Shown here piece by piece: positions 1 to 34,872 of a stretch of 64,000 bases of DNA (position 1 is its first letter; every line of letters begins with the position of its first letter). This stretch comes from Rhodococcus sp. WMMA185 (GTDB taxonomy: Bacteria; Actinomycetota; Actinomycetes; Mycobacteriales; Mycobacteriaceae), in assembly GCF_001767395.1 (NCBI RefSeq), contig NZ_CP017014.1, positions 124,001-188,000 on the forward strand, written 5' to 3'. A model generated the notes under the pieces. The model worked only from the letters and a program-made list of their open reading frames with translations, ran no database searches and was not told the origin of the DNA. Position numbers and translations under genes: made by a program.

Positions 1-316
1 TCGCACCCGCACGAGCAAGCTCATCGCGATCAAGATTCTTCAGGAGTGGCGGCTGACCAGGGTGTTCGACACTCCTATCCACGAGTGGTCGATGTTCATC
101 ACGCCTGCGGAACTGGTTCGGGTCACCGAACGCCACGGCCTTTCGGTAGGCGAGATCGTCGGACTCGGGCCGCGGGCGAAGAACCCACTCCGACTGCTCG
201 ACTTCGTACGGGTAGGCGGCAGCAGTCTCAGCTACGGAGAGTTGAGCCGACGACTCGACTTCGGGCAGATCAGGAGTACGGCCAACTCGTACATGGGGTA
301 CGCGGTCAAGCGGTAG
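1..316 (+). CDS. UbiG-type SAM-dependent methyltransferase, C-terminal fragment
   Basis: The frame is open from base 2 and ends at TAG 314-316, so only about the last 104 residues are present and the 5' part lies outside the window. The visible part contains HEWSMFITPAEL followed by RHGL, which resembles the C-terminal cap of 3-demethylubiquinone-9 3-O-methyltransferase (UbiG)-like class I methyltransferases. The SAM-binding motifs are upstream and cannot be seen. The substrate is unknown; actinobacteria make menaquinone rather than ubiquinone, so a true ubiquinone role is unlikely. The downstream hairpin at 338-372 separates it from the convergent dehydrogenase gene. Confidence 0.7.
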   Translation, partial: RTRTSKLIAIKILQEWRLTRVFDTPIHEWSMFITPAELVRVTERHGLSVGEIVGLGPRAKNPLRLLDFVRVGGSSLSYGELSRRLDFGQIRSTANSYMGYAVKR

Positions 317-337
317 GGCTGGACTCCACATAAGTGA

Positions 338-372
338 AGCGGGCGACCCAACCGAAGGCTGGGTGGCCCGCT
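338..372. terminator. Hairpin between convergent genes
   Basis: An imperfect inverted repeat has a left arm at 338-353 and a right arm at 357-372, with two mismatched positions and a GAA loop. It sits between the stop of the methyltransferase (316) and the stop of the 3-hydroxybutyryl-CoA dehydrogenase (412). The position suits a bidirectional terminator, although there is no clear T tract. Confidence 0.6.
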
Positions 373-411
373 CCACCTCTTACGGCGTCATCGCGTAGCA
401 GCGACACTGGA

Positions 412-1260
412 TCAGCTGTAGTCGTAGAAACCCTTGCCGCTCTTCTTTCCGAGGTGTCCAGCGTCCACCTTGCGCTTGAGTAGCGTCGGGGGAGCATAGT
501 GCGGTTCGGCGAACTCCGCGTACAACGACTCCGCCGCGGCGAGGGTGATGTCGAGACCGACCGTGTCGATCAACGTCAGCGGACCCATCGGGTACCCGCA
601 GCCGCCCTTCATGGCCTCGTCGATGTCCTCGGCGGTTGCGTAGCCGGACTCGAGCATCCGAACGGCGGACGTGAGGTACGGAATCAGCAGGGCGTTGACG
701 ATGAAGCCCGCACGATCGCCCGCGCGAACGGTTTTCTTGCCGAGCGTGTTCTTCGCGTAATCGGTGACCGCGGCAACGGTCTCCTCGGATGTGACGAGGC
801 TGACCACGATCTCCACCAGCGGCATGACCGGCACCGGGTTGAAGAAGTGAACACCGACGACCTGCTCGGGACGCTGCGTGGCGTTGGCCATCTTGATCAG
901 CGGGATGGATGACGTGTTGGACGCCAAGATGCCGGAGGGTTTGACGATCTTGTCGAGCTTCTGGAAGAGATCGACCTTGAGCGACTCGATCTCGGGTGCT
1001 GCCTCGATCACGAGGTCGCGGTCCGCGAACTCCTCGATGTCGAGGGTGACTCGCACCCGGGCGAGTGCCTCGTTCGCATCGGCCTGTTCGAGTTTTCCGG
1101 CTTTGACCGCGCGAGCCAGGGACTTCTCGATCCGCGCCTGCGCCGCCTCGGCGAACTCCTGCTTGGTCTCGAGGACGAGGACTGCACTCCCGGCCTTGAT
1201 ACATACCTCGGCGATGCCGGCACCCATGGTGCCGCCGCCGATCACACCTACTAGCTTCAC
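412..1260 (-). CDS. 3-hydroxybutyryl-CoA dehydrogenase
   Basis: This 282-residue NAD(P)-dependent enzyme should interconvert 3-hydroxyacyl-CoA and 3-oxoacyl-CoA in fatty-acid or butyrate metabolism in the cytoplasm. The N terminus carries the Rossmann motif GVIGGGTMGAG, the middle carries HFFNPVPVMPLVE with the catalytic His, and the C terminus ends GKKSGKGFYDYS, all typical of the HBDH/FadB2 family at its usual length. I chose the GTG at 1258-1260 because AAGGAGAAT precedes it at good spacing and the Rossmann fold begins three residues later; the longer open frame has no family-like sequence. It lies 41 bp downstream of the acyl-CoA dehydrogenase on the same strand, so the two probably form a beta-oxidation operon. 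Confidence 0.9.
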   Translation of the reverse strand: MKLVGVIGGGTMGAGIAEVCIKAGSAVLVLETKQEFAEAAQARIEKSLARAVKAGKLEQADANEALARVRVTLDIEEFADRDLVIEAAPEIESLKVDLFQKLDKIVKPSGILASNTSSIPLIKMANATQRPEQVVGVHFFNPVPVMPLVEIVVSLVTSEETVAAVTDYAKNTLGKKTVRAGDRAGFIVNALLIPYLTSAVRMLESGYATAEDIDEAMKGGCGYPMGPLTLIDTVGLDITLAAAESLYAEFAEPHYAPPTLLKRKVDAGHLGKKSGKGFYDYS

Positions 1261-1301
1261 GATTCTCCTTCTATGAGCGACTGCCGGATGTACGGTGTCG
1301 C

Positions 1302-2462
1302 TTACTTCAAAAGCGCGCGCGACATGACGACGCGCTGAATCTGGTTGGTACCTTCGTAGATCTGGGTGATCTTGGCGTCCCGCATCATGCGTTCCACGGG
1401 GAAGTCGGTGGTGTAGCCCGCGCCGCCGAACAACTGCACGGCGTCGGTGGTGACCTCCATCGCGACATCGGATGCGAAGCACTTGGCGGCGGCAGAAATG
1501 AACCCGAGGTTCTTCTCGCCACGCTCCGCGCGAGCAGCGGAGGTGTAGACCATCAGGCGTGCGGCCTCGACCTTCATCGCCATGTCGGCGAGCATGAACT
1601 GCACGGACTGGAAGTCGCTGATGGACTTGCCGAACTGCTTGCGATCCTTGGTGTAGGCGAGGGCCGCGTCGAGCGCACCCTGAGCGAGACCGACTGCCTG
1701 CGCACCGATGGTGGGCCGCGTGTGGTCGAGAGTCTGGAGTGCGGTCTTGAAACCGGTGCCGGGCTCACCGATGATGCGGTCACCGGGGATCTTGCAGTTC
1801 TCGAAGTAGAGTTCGGCGGTCGGCGAGCCCTTGATGCCGAGCTTCTTCTCCTTCGGCCCCACGACGAACCCCTCGTCGTCCTTGTGGACCATGAATGCCG
1901 AGATACCGTTGGCCCCCTTGTCGGGGTCGGTCACCGCCATGACGGTGTACCAGCTGGACTTGCCGCCGTTGGTGATCCAGCACTTGGAGCCGTTGAGGAT
2001 CCAGTCGTCACCCTCTGCCTTGGCGCGTGTGCGCATGCTCGCGGCGTCGGAGCCGGCCTCACGTTCGGACAGCGCATACGAGGCCATGGCCTCGCCGGAA
2101 GCCAACTGCGGAAGGACCTGCTGTTTGAGTTCTTCGGAACCATTGAGGATCAGGCCCATGGTGCCGAGCTTGTTGACGGCAGGGATCAGCGAGGAGGAGC
2201 CGCACACGCGAGCGACCTCTTCGATGACGATGCAGGTGGCGACGGAATCGGCGCCCTGGCCGTCGTACTTTTCGGGGACGTGGATTGCATTGAACCCCGA
2301 GTTCACCAGGGCGGTGAGGGCTTCCTCGGGGAAGCGGGAATCCTCGTCCACTTCCTTCGCGTGGGGCGCGATCTCCTTCTCGGAGAGTGCGCGGATCGCA
2401 GACCGCAGCTCTTCGTGCTCGTCGCCGAGCTTGAACAGGTCGAAGTCCGGGTTTCCGGCCAT
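1302..2462 (-). CDS. fadE25: Acyl-CoA dehydrogenase, FadE25-like
   Basis: This 386-residue flavoenzyme should carry out the alpha,beta-dehydrogenation of acyl-CoA thioesters. It shows the ACAD signatures in order: YALSEREAGSDAAS (FAD/substrate loop), WITNGG, the GIKGSPTAEL stretch, RKQFGKSISDFQ and QLFGGAGYTTDFPVER. The catalytic Glu is E370 in IYEGTNQIQRVV. Length and sequence closely resemble mycobacterial FadE25. The ATG at 2460-2462 is preceded by an AAGGAGTG ribosome binding site. The TetR gene lies upstream on the same strand, and the 187-bp gap holds two palindromes that could be its operators. The gene symbol is from recognition, not a search. Confidence 0.9.
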   Translation of the reverse strand: MAGNPDFDLFKLGDEHEELRSAIRALSEKEIAPHAKEVDEDSRFPEEALTALVNSGFNAIHVPEKYDGQGADSVATCIVIEEVARVCGSSSLIPAVNKLGTMGLILNGSEELKQQVLPQLASGEAMASYALSEREAGSDAASMRTRAKAEGDDWILNGSKCWITNGGKSSWYTVMAVTDPDKGANGISAFMVHKDDEGFVVGPKEKKLGIKGSPTAELYFENCKIPGDRIIGEPGTGFKTALQTLDHTRPTIGAQAVGLAQGALDAALAYTKDRKQFGKSISDFQSVQFMLADMAMKVEAARLMVYTSAARAERGEKNLGFISAAAKCFASDVAMEVTTDAVQLFGGAGYTTDFPVERMMRDAKITQIYEGTNQIQRVVMSRALLK

Positions 2463-2516
2463 TTTGGGGGCACTCCTTGTTTATCTCGTTGTCGGTCTCG
2501 GCGATACCGAATCCGA

Positions 2517-2533
2517 CTGGCACCAGGTGCCAG
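2517..2533. promoter_or_regulatory. Candidate TetR operator 1 (palindrome)
   Basis: CTGGCACCAGGTGCCAG is a perfect 17-mer inverted repeat (8-bp arms, one central base). It shares the half-sites GGCAC/GTGCC with a second palindrome at 2608-2620. Both lie between the fadE25-like gene and its upstream TetR gene. Operator function is inferred. Confidence 0.5.
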
Positions 2534-2607
2534 ATTTAGCTCTCATACGGGTGAGGTTGAGCGGTAGTCGGTCTGCAGCCTGCCACCAGCACTGTGCAGT
2601 CAACCAC

Positions 2608-2620
2608 GGCACTGAGTGCC
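2608..2620. promoter_or_regulatory. Candidate TetR operator 2 (palindrome)
   Basis: GGCACTGAGTGCC is a perfect 13-mer inverted repeat that fits the same GGCAC-n3-GTGCC pattern as the site at 2517-2533. A weaker GCAC-t-GTGC lies close by at about 2589-2597. It sits about 30 bp from the 3' end of the TetR gene, in the presumed promoter region of fadE25. Confidence 0.45.
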
Positions 2621-2649
2621 AGTCCAGGCGGTTGTGATCATCGGAGCAC

Positions 2650-3348
2650 TCACCCGCGAGGCGCGGACAGTTGCGTCTCGATCTGTCCGGTGATGTCCTC
2701 GACAGGCGTGCCGGGTGGATAGGACACGACCAGTACGGCGTCCCGGCCCTGTTTCGGCGTTCCTGGGGCCACTCCGAATGTACGACGAACGTCGAGCAGG
2801 GCGCGCTCGAGCTCTTCCGCCGTGGCGCCGGGATCGCCCCTGATCATGTTCCGGAGCAAGTAGTTGTGACATGCAGTGACGGCGGCCGCGAACCCGATCA
2901 CCTTCAGCACCGGTTCGGTGGGCGCCGCGCCGCGCAGGTAGTCGACGAAACACCGTTCGTAACGGTCGCCGGTAACAATCTCCCGCTCACGCAGGGCGGG
3001 GACGCGCTGTACCACGTGATACCGGCGGATGGACAGGTCTAGATTTTCGCGGAACCGACCGAACACCAGGCTCGCCGCCTTGCACACTGCTCCCCACGGG
3101 TCCTCGGACTCCGACGAAAGATAAGCGGCAGCCTGCTGCAACAACGATTCGTGATCGGCGAAGATCACATCCTCCTTGGACCGGAACTGCCGGAAAAAGG
3201 TGCGCCGCGAGACGCCGGCCGCCGAAGCGATCTGCTCGACAGTGGTGGCTTCGTACCCGTTCTCGGAGAACAGTCTGATGGCCTGGGAGACGACGTGGAC
3301 ACGGAAATCCGTTGAGTCGAGGCCAGGGGCGTACGCGCGCTCGGTCAT
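2650..3348 (-). CDS. TetR/AcrR family transcriptional regulator
   Basis: This is a 232-residue DNA-binding repressor candidate. Residues of roughly 20-65 form the TetR N-terminal helix-turn-helix, with TTVEQIASAAGVSRRTFF and the following FRSKEDVIF stretch. The C-terminal ligand domain is helical and resembles regulators of acyl-CoA metabolism (MftR-like C-terminal type), but the ligand is not known. It precedes the fadE25-like and 3-hydroxybutyryl-CoA dehydrogenase genes on the same strand and is divergent from the giant NRPS gene across 256 bp. It could control either side. The palindromes at 2517-2533 and 2608-2620 favour the beta-oxidation genes. Confidence 0.85.
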   Translation of the reverse strand: MTERAYAPGLDSTDFRVHVVSQAIRLFSENGYEATTVEQIASAAGVSRRTFFRQFRSKEDVIFADHESLLQQAAAYLSSESEDPWGAVCKAASLVFGRFRENLDLSIRRYHVVQRVPALREREIVTGDRYERCFVDYLRGAAPTEPVLKVIGFAAAVTACHNYLLRNMIRGDPGATAEELERALLDVRRTFGVAPGTPKQGRDAVLVVSYPPGTPVEDITGQIETQLSAPRG

Positions 3349-3604
3349 GATGTCCAGTATCCACTTCGTTGGTCCGAGACCGCGATTCGCTGGACGTCAG
3401 CGACCGGAAGGGCGGATACTCGAATCAGCAGGCCCGCATTGATCGAGGACATCCTGGTAGCGCGAGATCGGCCGTGGGTGCTGACCTGCACAGCGGCCAC
3501 CCGAAGGGGGGACGAAGACACGCGACCCCCCGAATTCTCCTGTCTCGGCTGACACGCTGTTCACGTTCATCGAAGTCGGGGATACCTTTCCGAAAGGGAA
3601 GAAT
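3349..3604. promoter_or_regulatory. Divergent intergenic region TetR / NRPS
   Basis: This 256-bp region must contain the promoters of the TetR gene (leftward) and the NRPS gene (rightward). I see GTCCAG/CTGGAC and GTATCC/GGATAC spaced inverted repeats near the TetR end, and a small CCTTT-CCG-AAAGG repeat at about 3585-3597 that overlaps the NRPS ribosome binding site. None is strong enough to name an operator. No copy of the GGCAC-n3-GTGCC palindrome is present here. Confidence 0.35.
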
Positions 3605-30343
<26,739 letters not shown>

Positions 30344-30676
30344 TGTGATCATCCGATCCGTCGGTGGGGTGCTCGACCTGTGTACTGATCTGCGGTGCGT
30401 CCACCACTGATGAATCCGCAGGTTGTCGGTGCCGCTATCCGCGGGTACCGTTTGTGGAGGTGTGCGATTCGTGGCACACCGTAGTTGCGTATGCCAAGCT
30501 CAGCGCATTCGAGGTCGGTGAGTTCCGAGGGAAAGAGGAGGTGTGGCGTTCGAGTGAGAAGCCAACCTCCCAGAACCAGCTGAAACCGTTTCACCGGTGG
30601 GTGTCGCGGTTTCACCTTGTGGTCTGCCCGTGTCCCGCCGGCAGCGTCGTGCTGCCCTCTTTTCGAAAGCTCCACC
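30344..30676. other. Intergenic region after the NRPS gene
   Basis: These 333 bp contain no convincing gene; the open frames here lack family-like sequence. A GAAACCG/CGGTTTC inverted repeat with a loop of about 18 bases lies at roughly 30583-30614. No obvious rho-independent terminator follows the NRPS stop. The promoter of corA should lie here. Confidence 0.5.
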
Positions 30677-31834
30677 ATGCCCCAGTTGCGTACGATCCGT
30701 TCTCTTCTGCCAAGCCGTTCCACTGGTCTGACCGACGTCGATGCCGCCGGTGACGCGGCCGCACACCGTGCCACCGAAGCCGCGTCTTCCAAGGCGAAAG
30801 TGGTCCAAGGCGCTGTCGGGAAAGTGATCCAAAGCGCCGTCTACCGCGATGGCAAGAGAATCGCCAGTCCCTCCACCCTGGCCGAGGCTCTCGGGGGTGT
30901 GCGGGACTCGGCGTCGATGGCGTGGATCGGCATGTACCGGCCCAACGAATCCCAGTTGTATGCGGCGGCAGCACAATTCGATCTGCACGAATTGGCTGTG
31001 GAGGACGCGATCGTCGCCCATCAGCGCCCCAAGCTCGAACGCTACGGGGAGACGTTGTTCGTGGTCCTACGCGCGGCGCGGTACTGCGACGAGACCGAGC
31101 GTGTCGAATTCGGTGAGCTGCACATCTTTTGCGGGCCCAACTTCGTGCTTACCGTCCGGCACAGCGAGTCACCCGATCTGTCAGCGGTGCGGCGGAGGAT
31201 GGAGAGCGATCCGGACCTTCTGAGCCTCGGGACCGAGGCTGTTCTCTACGCCATCCTCGACGCGGTGGTCGACGGATACGCGCCGGTGGTGTCCGGGCTG
31301 CAAAATGACATCGACGAGATCGAAACCGAGGTGTTCAGCGGAGCGCCGGGAGTGTCCCGACGCATCTACGAACTGACCAGGGAGGTCATCGAGTTTCAGA
31401 GGGCGACGAGGCCACTGCTCGGGATGCTGCAGGGATTGTCGGCGGGATTCGACAAGTACAACACCAATGACGAGCTGCAACGCTATCTGCGGGACGTCAC
31501 CGACCATGCGACTGTTGCGGTCGAGCGGGCGGACAACTTTCGACAGTTACTCGGGAACATTCTGAAGGTCAACGCCACGCTGGTGTCGCAGGAGCAGAAC
31601 GAGGAGATCCGCAATCTGACCCATGCCAGCATCGAGCAAAACGAAGAGATCAAGAAGGTGTCGGCGTACGCGGCGATTCTCTTCGCACCGACTCTGATCG
31701 GGACCATCTACGGTATGAACTTTGACTTCATGCCCGAATTGCATTGGGATTTAGGGTATCCGTTCGCCCTGTCGTTGATGGCGCTTACGTGTACAACCTT
31801 GTTCACGGTCTTCAAGCGCCGCAACTGGTTGTAA
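30677..31834 (+). CDS. corA: CorA family divalent-cation transporter
   Basis: This 385-residue inner-membrane protein should import magnesium or cobalt as a pentamer. It has a large cytoplasmic N-terminal domain, a long charged helix (EEIRNLTHASIEQNEEIKK) and two C-terminal transmembrane segments, the first ending with the signature YGMNF and the second preceding the basic tail FKRRNWL. The ATG at 30677 gives a normal N terminus; the frame extends upstream but without family-like sequence, so the start is only moderately sure. It stands alone on this strand before the ligase genes. Confidence 0.9.
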   Translation: MPQLRTIRSLLPSRSTGLTDVDAAGDAAAHRATEAASSKAKVVQGAVGKVIQSAVYRDGKRIASPSTLAEALGGVRDSASMAWIGMYRPNESQLYAAAAQFDLHELAVEDAIVAHQRPKLERYGETLFVVLRAARYCDETERVEFGELHIFCGPNFVLTVRHSESPDLSAVRRRMESDPDLLSLGTEAVLYAILDAVVDGYAPVVSGLQNDIDEIETEVFSGAPGVSRRIYELTREVIEFQRATRPLLGMLQGLSAGFDKYNTNDELQRYLRDVTDHATVAVERADNFRQLLGNILKVNATLVSQEQNEEIRNLTHASIEQNEEIKKVSAYAAILFAPTLIGTIYGMNFDFMPELHWDLGYPFALSLMALTCTTLFTVFKRRNWL

Positions 31835-31930
31835 CCGCTCTATCGGTACCGGCCCTCGAGGACCGGGAGGAAGTCAAGACTCCGTCCCATTTGCCAATCT
31901 CGAGGCAGGCGGTGGTGACACTATGGACTA

Positions 31931-32974
31931 GTGGATCTTCCCGTGATGCCGCCATTGCAGCCCATGCTGGCCAAGGCGGCGTCGCGCGTTCCGCCGCAAC
32001 CGGAGTCCGGGGCTGCGTGGTTGTACGAGCCGAAATGGGACGGATTCCGGACCATCGTCTTCCGCGACGAAGACGAGGTGGTCCTTGGTTCGAGGGGTGG
32101 AAAGGATCTGGCCCGGTACTTTCCTGAACTCGTGCGCGCTGTACGAGACGAACTGCCGCCGCGGTGCGTGGTGGATGGCGAACTCGTCGTACCGCGAAAG
32201 CTCGACGGGCGTACCCGGCTGGACTGGGAATCGCTGTCCGAACGCATTCATCCGGCGGAGAGTCGGGTGACGATGCTGTCGGAGAAGACTCCGGCCCAAT
32301 TCGTCGCCTTCGATCTGCTTGCTCTGGGTGATCGGGACTCGAGCAGGGAGGACTTCGCGATTCGGCGCGCGCTGTTGGTCGAGAACATCGGTGGCGGACC
32401 AAGCTGTCACGTGACCGCAGCCACCAAATCCAGCGCGACCGCGACCGAGTGGTTCGAGATGTTCGAGGGGGCCGGGCTCGACGGCGTGGTAGCGAAGAAG
32501 CTCGTCGGACGGTACCTACCGAACAAGCGGGAAATGGTGAAGGTGAAGCATTCCCGCACCGCAGACTGTGTCGTGATCGGATACCGGCCGCACAAGAGTC
32601 AAGCGGGTATCGGGTCCATGCTGCTCGGGCTGTACGACGGTGACCAGATGGCGATGGTCGGGGGTGTATCGGCTTTCACCTCGCCCCGGCGCGTCGAACT
32701 GCTTGCGGAACTGGAGGAACTGCGCATCGGTGAGGACGTCGTCGCCGAGGGTGAGCCCACCCGCTGGCGGTCCGGCAACGACCGGCACTGGGTGCCGCTG
32801 CGGCCCGAACGCGTGGTCGAGGTGGCGTACGACCAGATGGAGGGTTCGCGTTTCAGGCACGCCGCGCGGTTCCTGCGCTGGCGGCCGGACCGGACCCCCG
32901 ACGAATGCACGTTCGGGCAACTGGAGGTTCCAGTGCGATACGACCTCGACGACGTGCTGACGGGAGGCTCGTAG
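31931..32974 (+). CDS. ligC: ATP-dependent DNA ligase, LigC type
   Basis: This 347-residue ligase should seal nicks in DNA using ATP. The nucleotidyl-transfer motif EPKWDGFR places the adenylated lysine at K35; VDGELVV, FDLLAL and VVAKK follow as further nucleotidyltransferase motifs, and the C-terminal OB-fold region contains RPERVVEVAYDQ. The N terminus MDLPVMPPLQPMLAK matches mycobacterial LigC, which supports the GTG start at 31931. The stop TAG adjoins the ATG of the PolD gene, an arrangement also seen for the LigC/PolD pair of Mycobacterium, suggesting translational coupling and a joint role in gap filling and ligation. Confidence 0.92.
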   Translation: MDLPVMPPLQPMLAKAASRVPPQPESGAAWLYEPKWDGFRTIVFRDEDEVVLGSRGGKDLARYFPELVRAVRDELPPRCVVDGELVVPRKLDGRTRLDWESLSERIHPAESRVTMLSEKTPAQFVAFDLLALGDRDSSREDFAIRRALLVENIGGGPSCHVTAATKSSATATEWFEMFEGAGLDGVVAKKLVGRYLPNKREMVKVKHSRTADCVVIGYRPHKSQAGIGSMLLGLYDGDQMAMVGGVSAFTSPRRVELLAELEELRIGEDVVAEGEPTRWRSGNDRHWVPLRPERVVEVAYDQMEGSRFRHAARFLRWRPDRTPDECTFGQLEVPVRYDLDDVLTGGS

Positions 32975-34003
32975 ATGCCGAGCCCTGCCGAAGAACTCGA
33001 CGTCGACGGCGTCGCCGTGCGGCTGTCGAATCCAGACAAGATCTACTATCCGAAGCTCGGCTCCGAGGGCGGCACGAAACGGCACTTGGTGGAGTACTAC
33101 CGCTCGGTTGCGCGAAGCGGCCCATTGCTCGGCGCCCTGCTCGACCGGCCGACGCACCTGCAGCGGTTCCCAGACGGTATCGACGGCGAGGAGATCTACC
33201 AGAAGCGCATTCCGGCGAAGCGCCCCGACTACGTCGATTCGTGCCAGGTGACATTCCCTTCGGGCCGGAAGGCTGACGTGCTGCGAGTGCGAAGTGCCCC
33301 GGACATCGTCTGGGCAGCGAACCTCGGCAACATCACTTTCCACCCGTGGGCGGTCCGGTGTCCCGACGTCGAACATCCCGACGAATTGCGGATCGACCTG
33401 GACCCGCAGCCCGGCACCGGGTTCGAGGACGCCCGCGCGGTCGCGCTGGACGTACTGCGGCCACTACTGGACGAACTGGGTTTCATCGGCTTTCCCAAGA
33501 CATCCGGGGGCCGCGGCCTGCATGTGTACCTGCGTATCGAACAGCGGTGGGACTTCATCGAGGTGCGGCGAGCAGGTATCGCCCTGTGTCGCGAGATCGA
33601 GCGGCGTAGTGGGGGCCGGGCAACCACGAATTGGTGGAAGGAGGAGAGGGGCGAGCGCATTTTCCTCGATTTCAATCAGAACGCGCGAGACAAGACCATC
33701 GCATCTGCATACTCGGCCCGTAAGACGCCGATCGCGACGGTGTCCACACCGGTGACCTGGGACGAACTCGTCGACGTCGAACCCGACGATTGCACCATTT
33801 CGACGGTGCCTTCGTTGTTGGACAAGCGCGGCGACCCCATGTCGACCATGAATGACGCGGCACAGTCGCTCGACGCACTGCTCGAGATGGCGGATCGGGA
33901 CGCCGCGAACGGATTCGGCGACCTCCCGTATCCACCCAACTACCCCAAAATGCCTGGCGAACCGAAGCGGGTACAGCCCAGTCGGGATCGTGATCGCAGG
34001 TAG
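32975..34003 (+). CDS. LigD-polymerase-domain-like primase-polymerase (PolD)
   Basis: This 342-residue stand-alone archaeo-eukaryotic-primase-type polymerase should add nucleotides, often ribonucleotides, to fill short gaps in repair. The catalytic acidic pair is D141/D143 in IDLDPQPG, and KTSGGRGLHVY and DFNQNARDKT are the other LigD-Pol family motifs. It lacks ligase and phosphoesterase domains. The ATG directly follows the TAG of ligC without a gap. Homologues are called PolD1/PolD2 in mycobacteria; which of these this is cannot be settled here. Confidence 0.9.
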   Translation: MPSPAEELDVDGVAVRLSNPDKIYYPKLGSEGGTKRHLVEYYRSVARSGPLLGALLDRPTHLQRFPDGIDGEEIYQKRIPAKRPDYVDSCQVTFPSGRKADVLRVRSAPDIVWAANLGNITFHPWAVRCPDVEHPDELRIDLDPQPGTGFEDARAVALDVLRPLLDELGFIGFPKTSGGRGLHVYLRIEQRWDFIEVRRAGIALCREIERRSGGRATTNWWKEERGERIFLDFNQNARDKTIASAYSARKTPIATVSTPVTWDELVDVEPDDCTISTVPSLLDKRGDPMSTMNDAAQSLDALLEMADRDAANGFGDLPYPPNYPKMPGEPKRVQPSRDRDRR

Positions 34004-34055
34004 TGCCACATAAGTAGATTCCGCAAGTTTCGGCGTCGGAAGAGGTGAGGTCGCA

Positions 34056-34598
34056 ATGGAACATACGACAGCCACTACTGCGGGAGTTCTTCTCGGTGTC
34101 GCTGCAGCGGCATTCGGAATCTTGACGTCGGCGCCGACTACCGCGTCGGCCGTCCCCCTTTCTTGTACAGGTCAGGCCGGCCTGGGTGAGACCGCGATCG
34201 TCGATCGCACCGCGTGCGGGGCCATCGCTGATCCGGGCAGCAGTTCGAGTGCCTTCGGCAACGACGGCGTGGGTTTCGCAGACGCAGCCCAGTCGGGTGT
34301 GGCACTCGGGGTCGGTCTCGACGGTGGTGTCGGCGCCGCCGAAGCGCGAGGGGGAGCCGTCGCCGCGGTTGCGGTCGGGCCGGAGAGTGTCGCCATCGGG
34401 ACTGTCGCCGAGACCGGCCCTGCGCTGGTACTCAGCGGTCCGGGCGGGCAAGCGCTCGTCGCGGAACCGGACAGGGGGGTGGTGTGCGCGGGTGGGCCGT
34501 CCCTCGCCGTCAATTTTTCTGCGAGGCAAGCATGTCTGAACAATGGCAGCGCGGTGTGGCAGCTTCCCGATCCGACTTCGGCGAGCGTCCTAAAGTGA
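34056..34598 (+). CDS. Secreted hypothetical protein (DUF6764-like)
   Basis: This 180-residue protein has an N-terminal signal peptide (hydrophobic residues about 9-28, likely cut after TASA). The mature part is rich in Gly, Ala and Val with [20 protein letters not shown]-type stretches and three or four cysteines that could form disulphides. It resembles exported actinobacterial proteins of the DUF6764 kind, but I have no functional assignment. A good AGAGGTGAGG site precedes the ATG. It is followed by dodecin on the same strand. Confidence 0.7.
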   Translation: MEHTTATTAGVLLGVAAAAFGILTSAPTTASAVPLSCTGQAGLGETAIVDRTACGAIADPGSSSSAFGNDGVGFADAAQSGVALGVGLDGGVGAAEARGGAVAAVAVGPESVAIGTVAETGPALVLSGPGGQALVAEPDRGVVCAGGPSLAVNFSARQACLNNGSAVWQLPDPTSASVLK

Positions 34599-34641
34599 GT
34601 ATGCGTCTATACAACGGCTCAAACGAACTCGAGGAAACATC

Positions 34642-34863
34642 ATGAGTGACCACGTATACCGAGTTGTCGAGATCGTCGGTTCGTCATCCGAGAGCACCGA
34701 TACCGCCATCGAGAATGCGATCGCGCGTGCTCACGAGACCTTGCGCAACCTCGAATGGTTCGAGGTCGTCAGCACCCGTGGTCACATCGAGAACGGCGCA
34801 GTCGGGCACTACCAGGTGACTGTCAGGATCGGGTTCCGCGTGGAGTCGAGCCAAGCCGACTGA
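34642..34863 (+). CDS. Dodecin (flavin-binding protein)
   Basis: This 73-residue cytoplasmic protein should form a hollow dodecamer that stores flavin or CoA-related ligands. The sequence [15 protein letters not shown], the helix with [20 protein letters not shown] and the terminal [14 protein letters not shown] match the dodecin family over its full length. The Trp in NLEWFEV is the flavin-stacking residue of the family. A GAGGAAAC site precedes the ATG. The gene is convergent with the YVTN propeller gene 9 bp beyond. Confidence 0.92.
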   Translation: MSDHVYRVVEIVGSSSESTDTAIENAIARAHETLRNLEWFEVVSTRGHIENGAVGHYQVTVRIGFRVESSQAD

Positions 34864-34872
34864 CGCGGATGC

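Noticed and set aside
306-1482. Long overlapping frames on both strands around the 3-hydroxybutyryl-CoA dehydrogenase
   Set aside because: They have Arg/Pro-rich shadow composition typical of high-GC DNA and no family motifs; the 412-1260 frame explains the region.
30349-30792. Frames on both strands in the gap after the NRPS
   Set aside because: No family-like sequence, irregular composition and overlap with the corA start; treated as non-coding.
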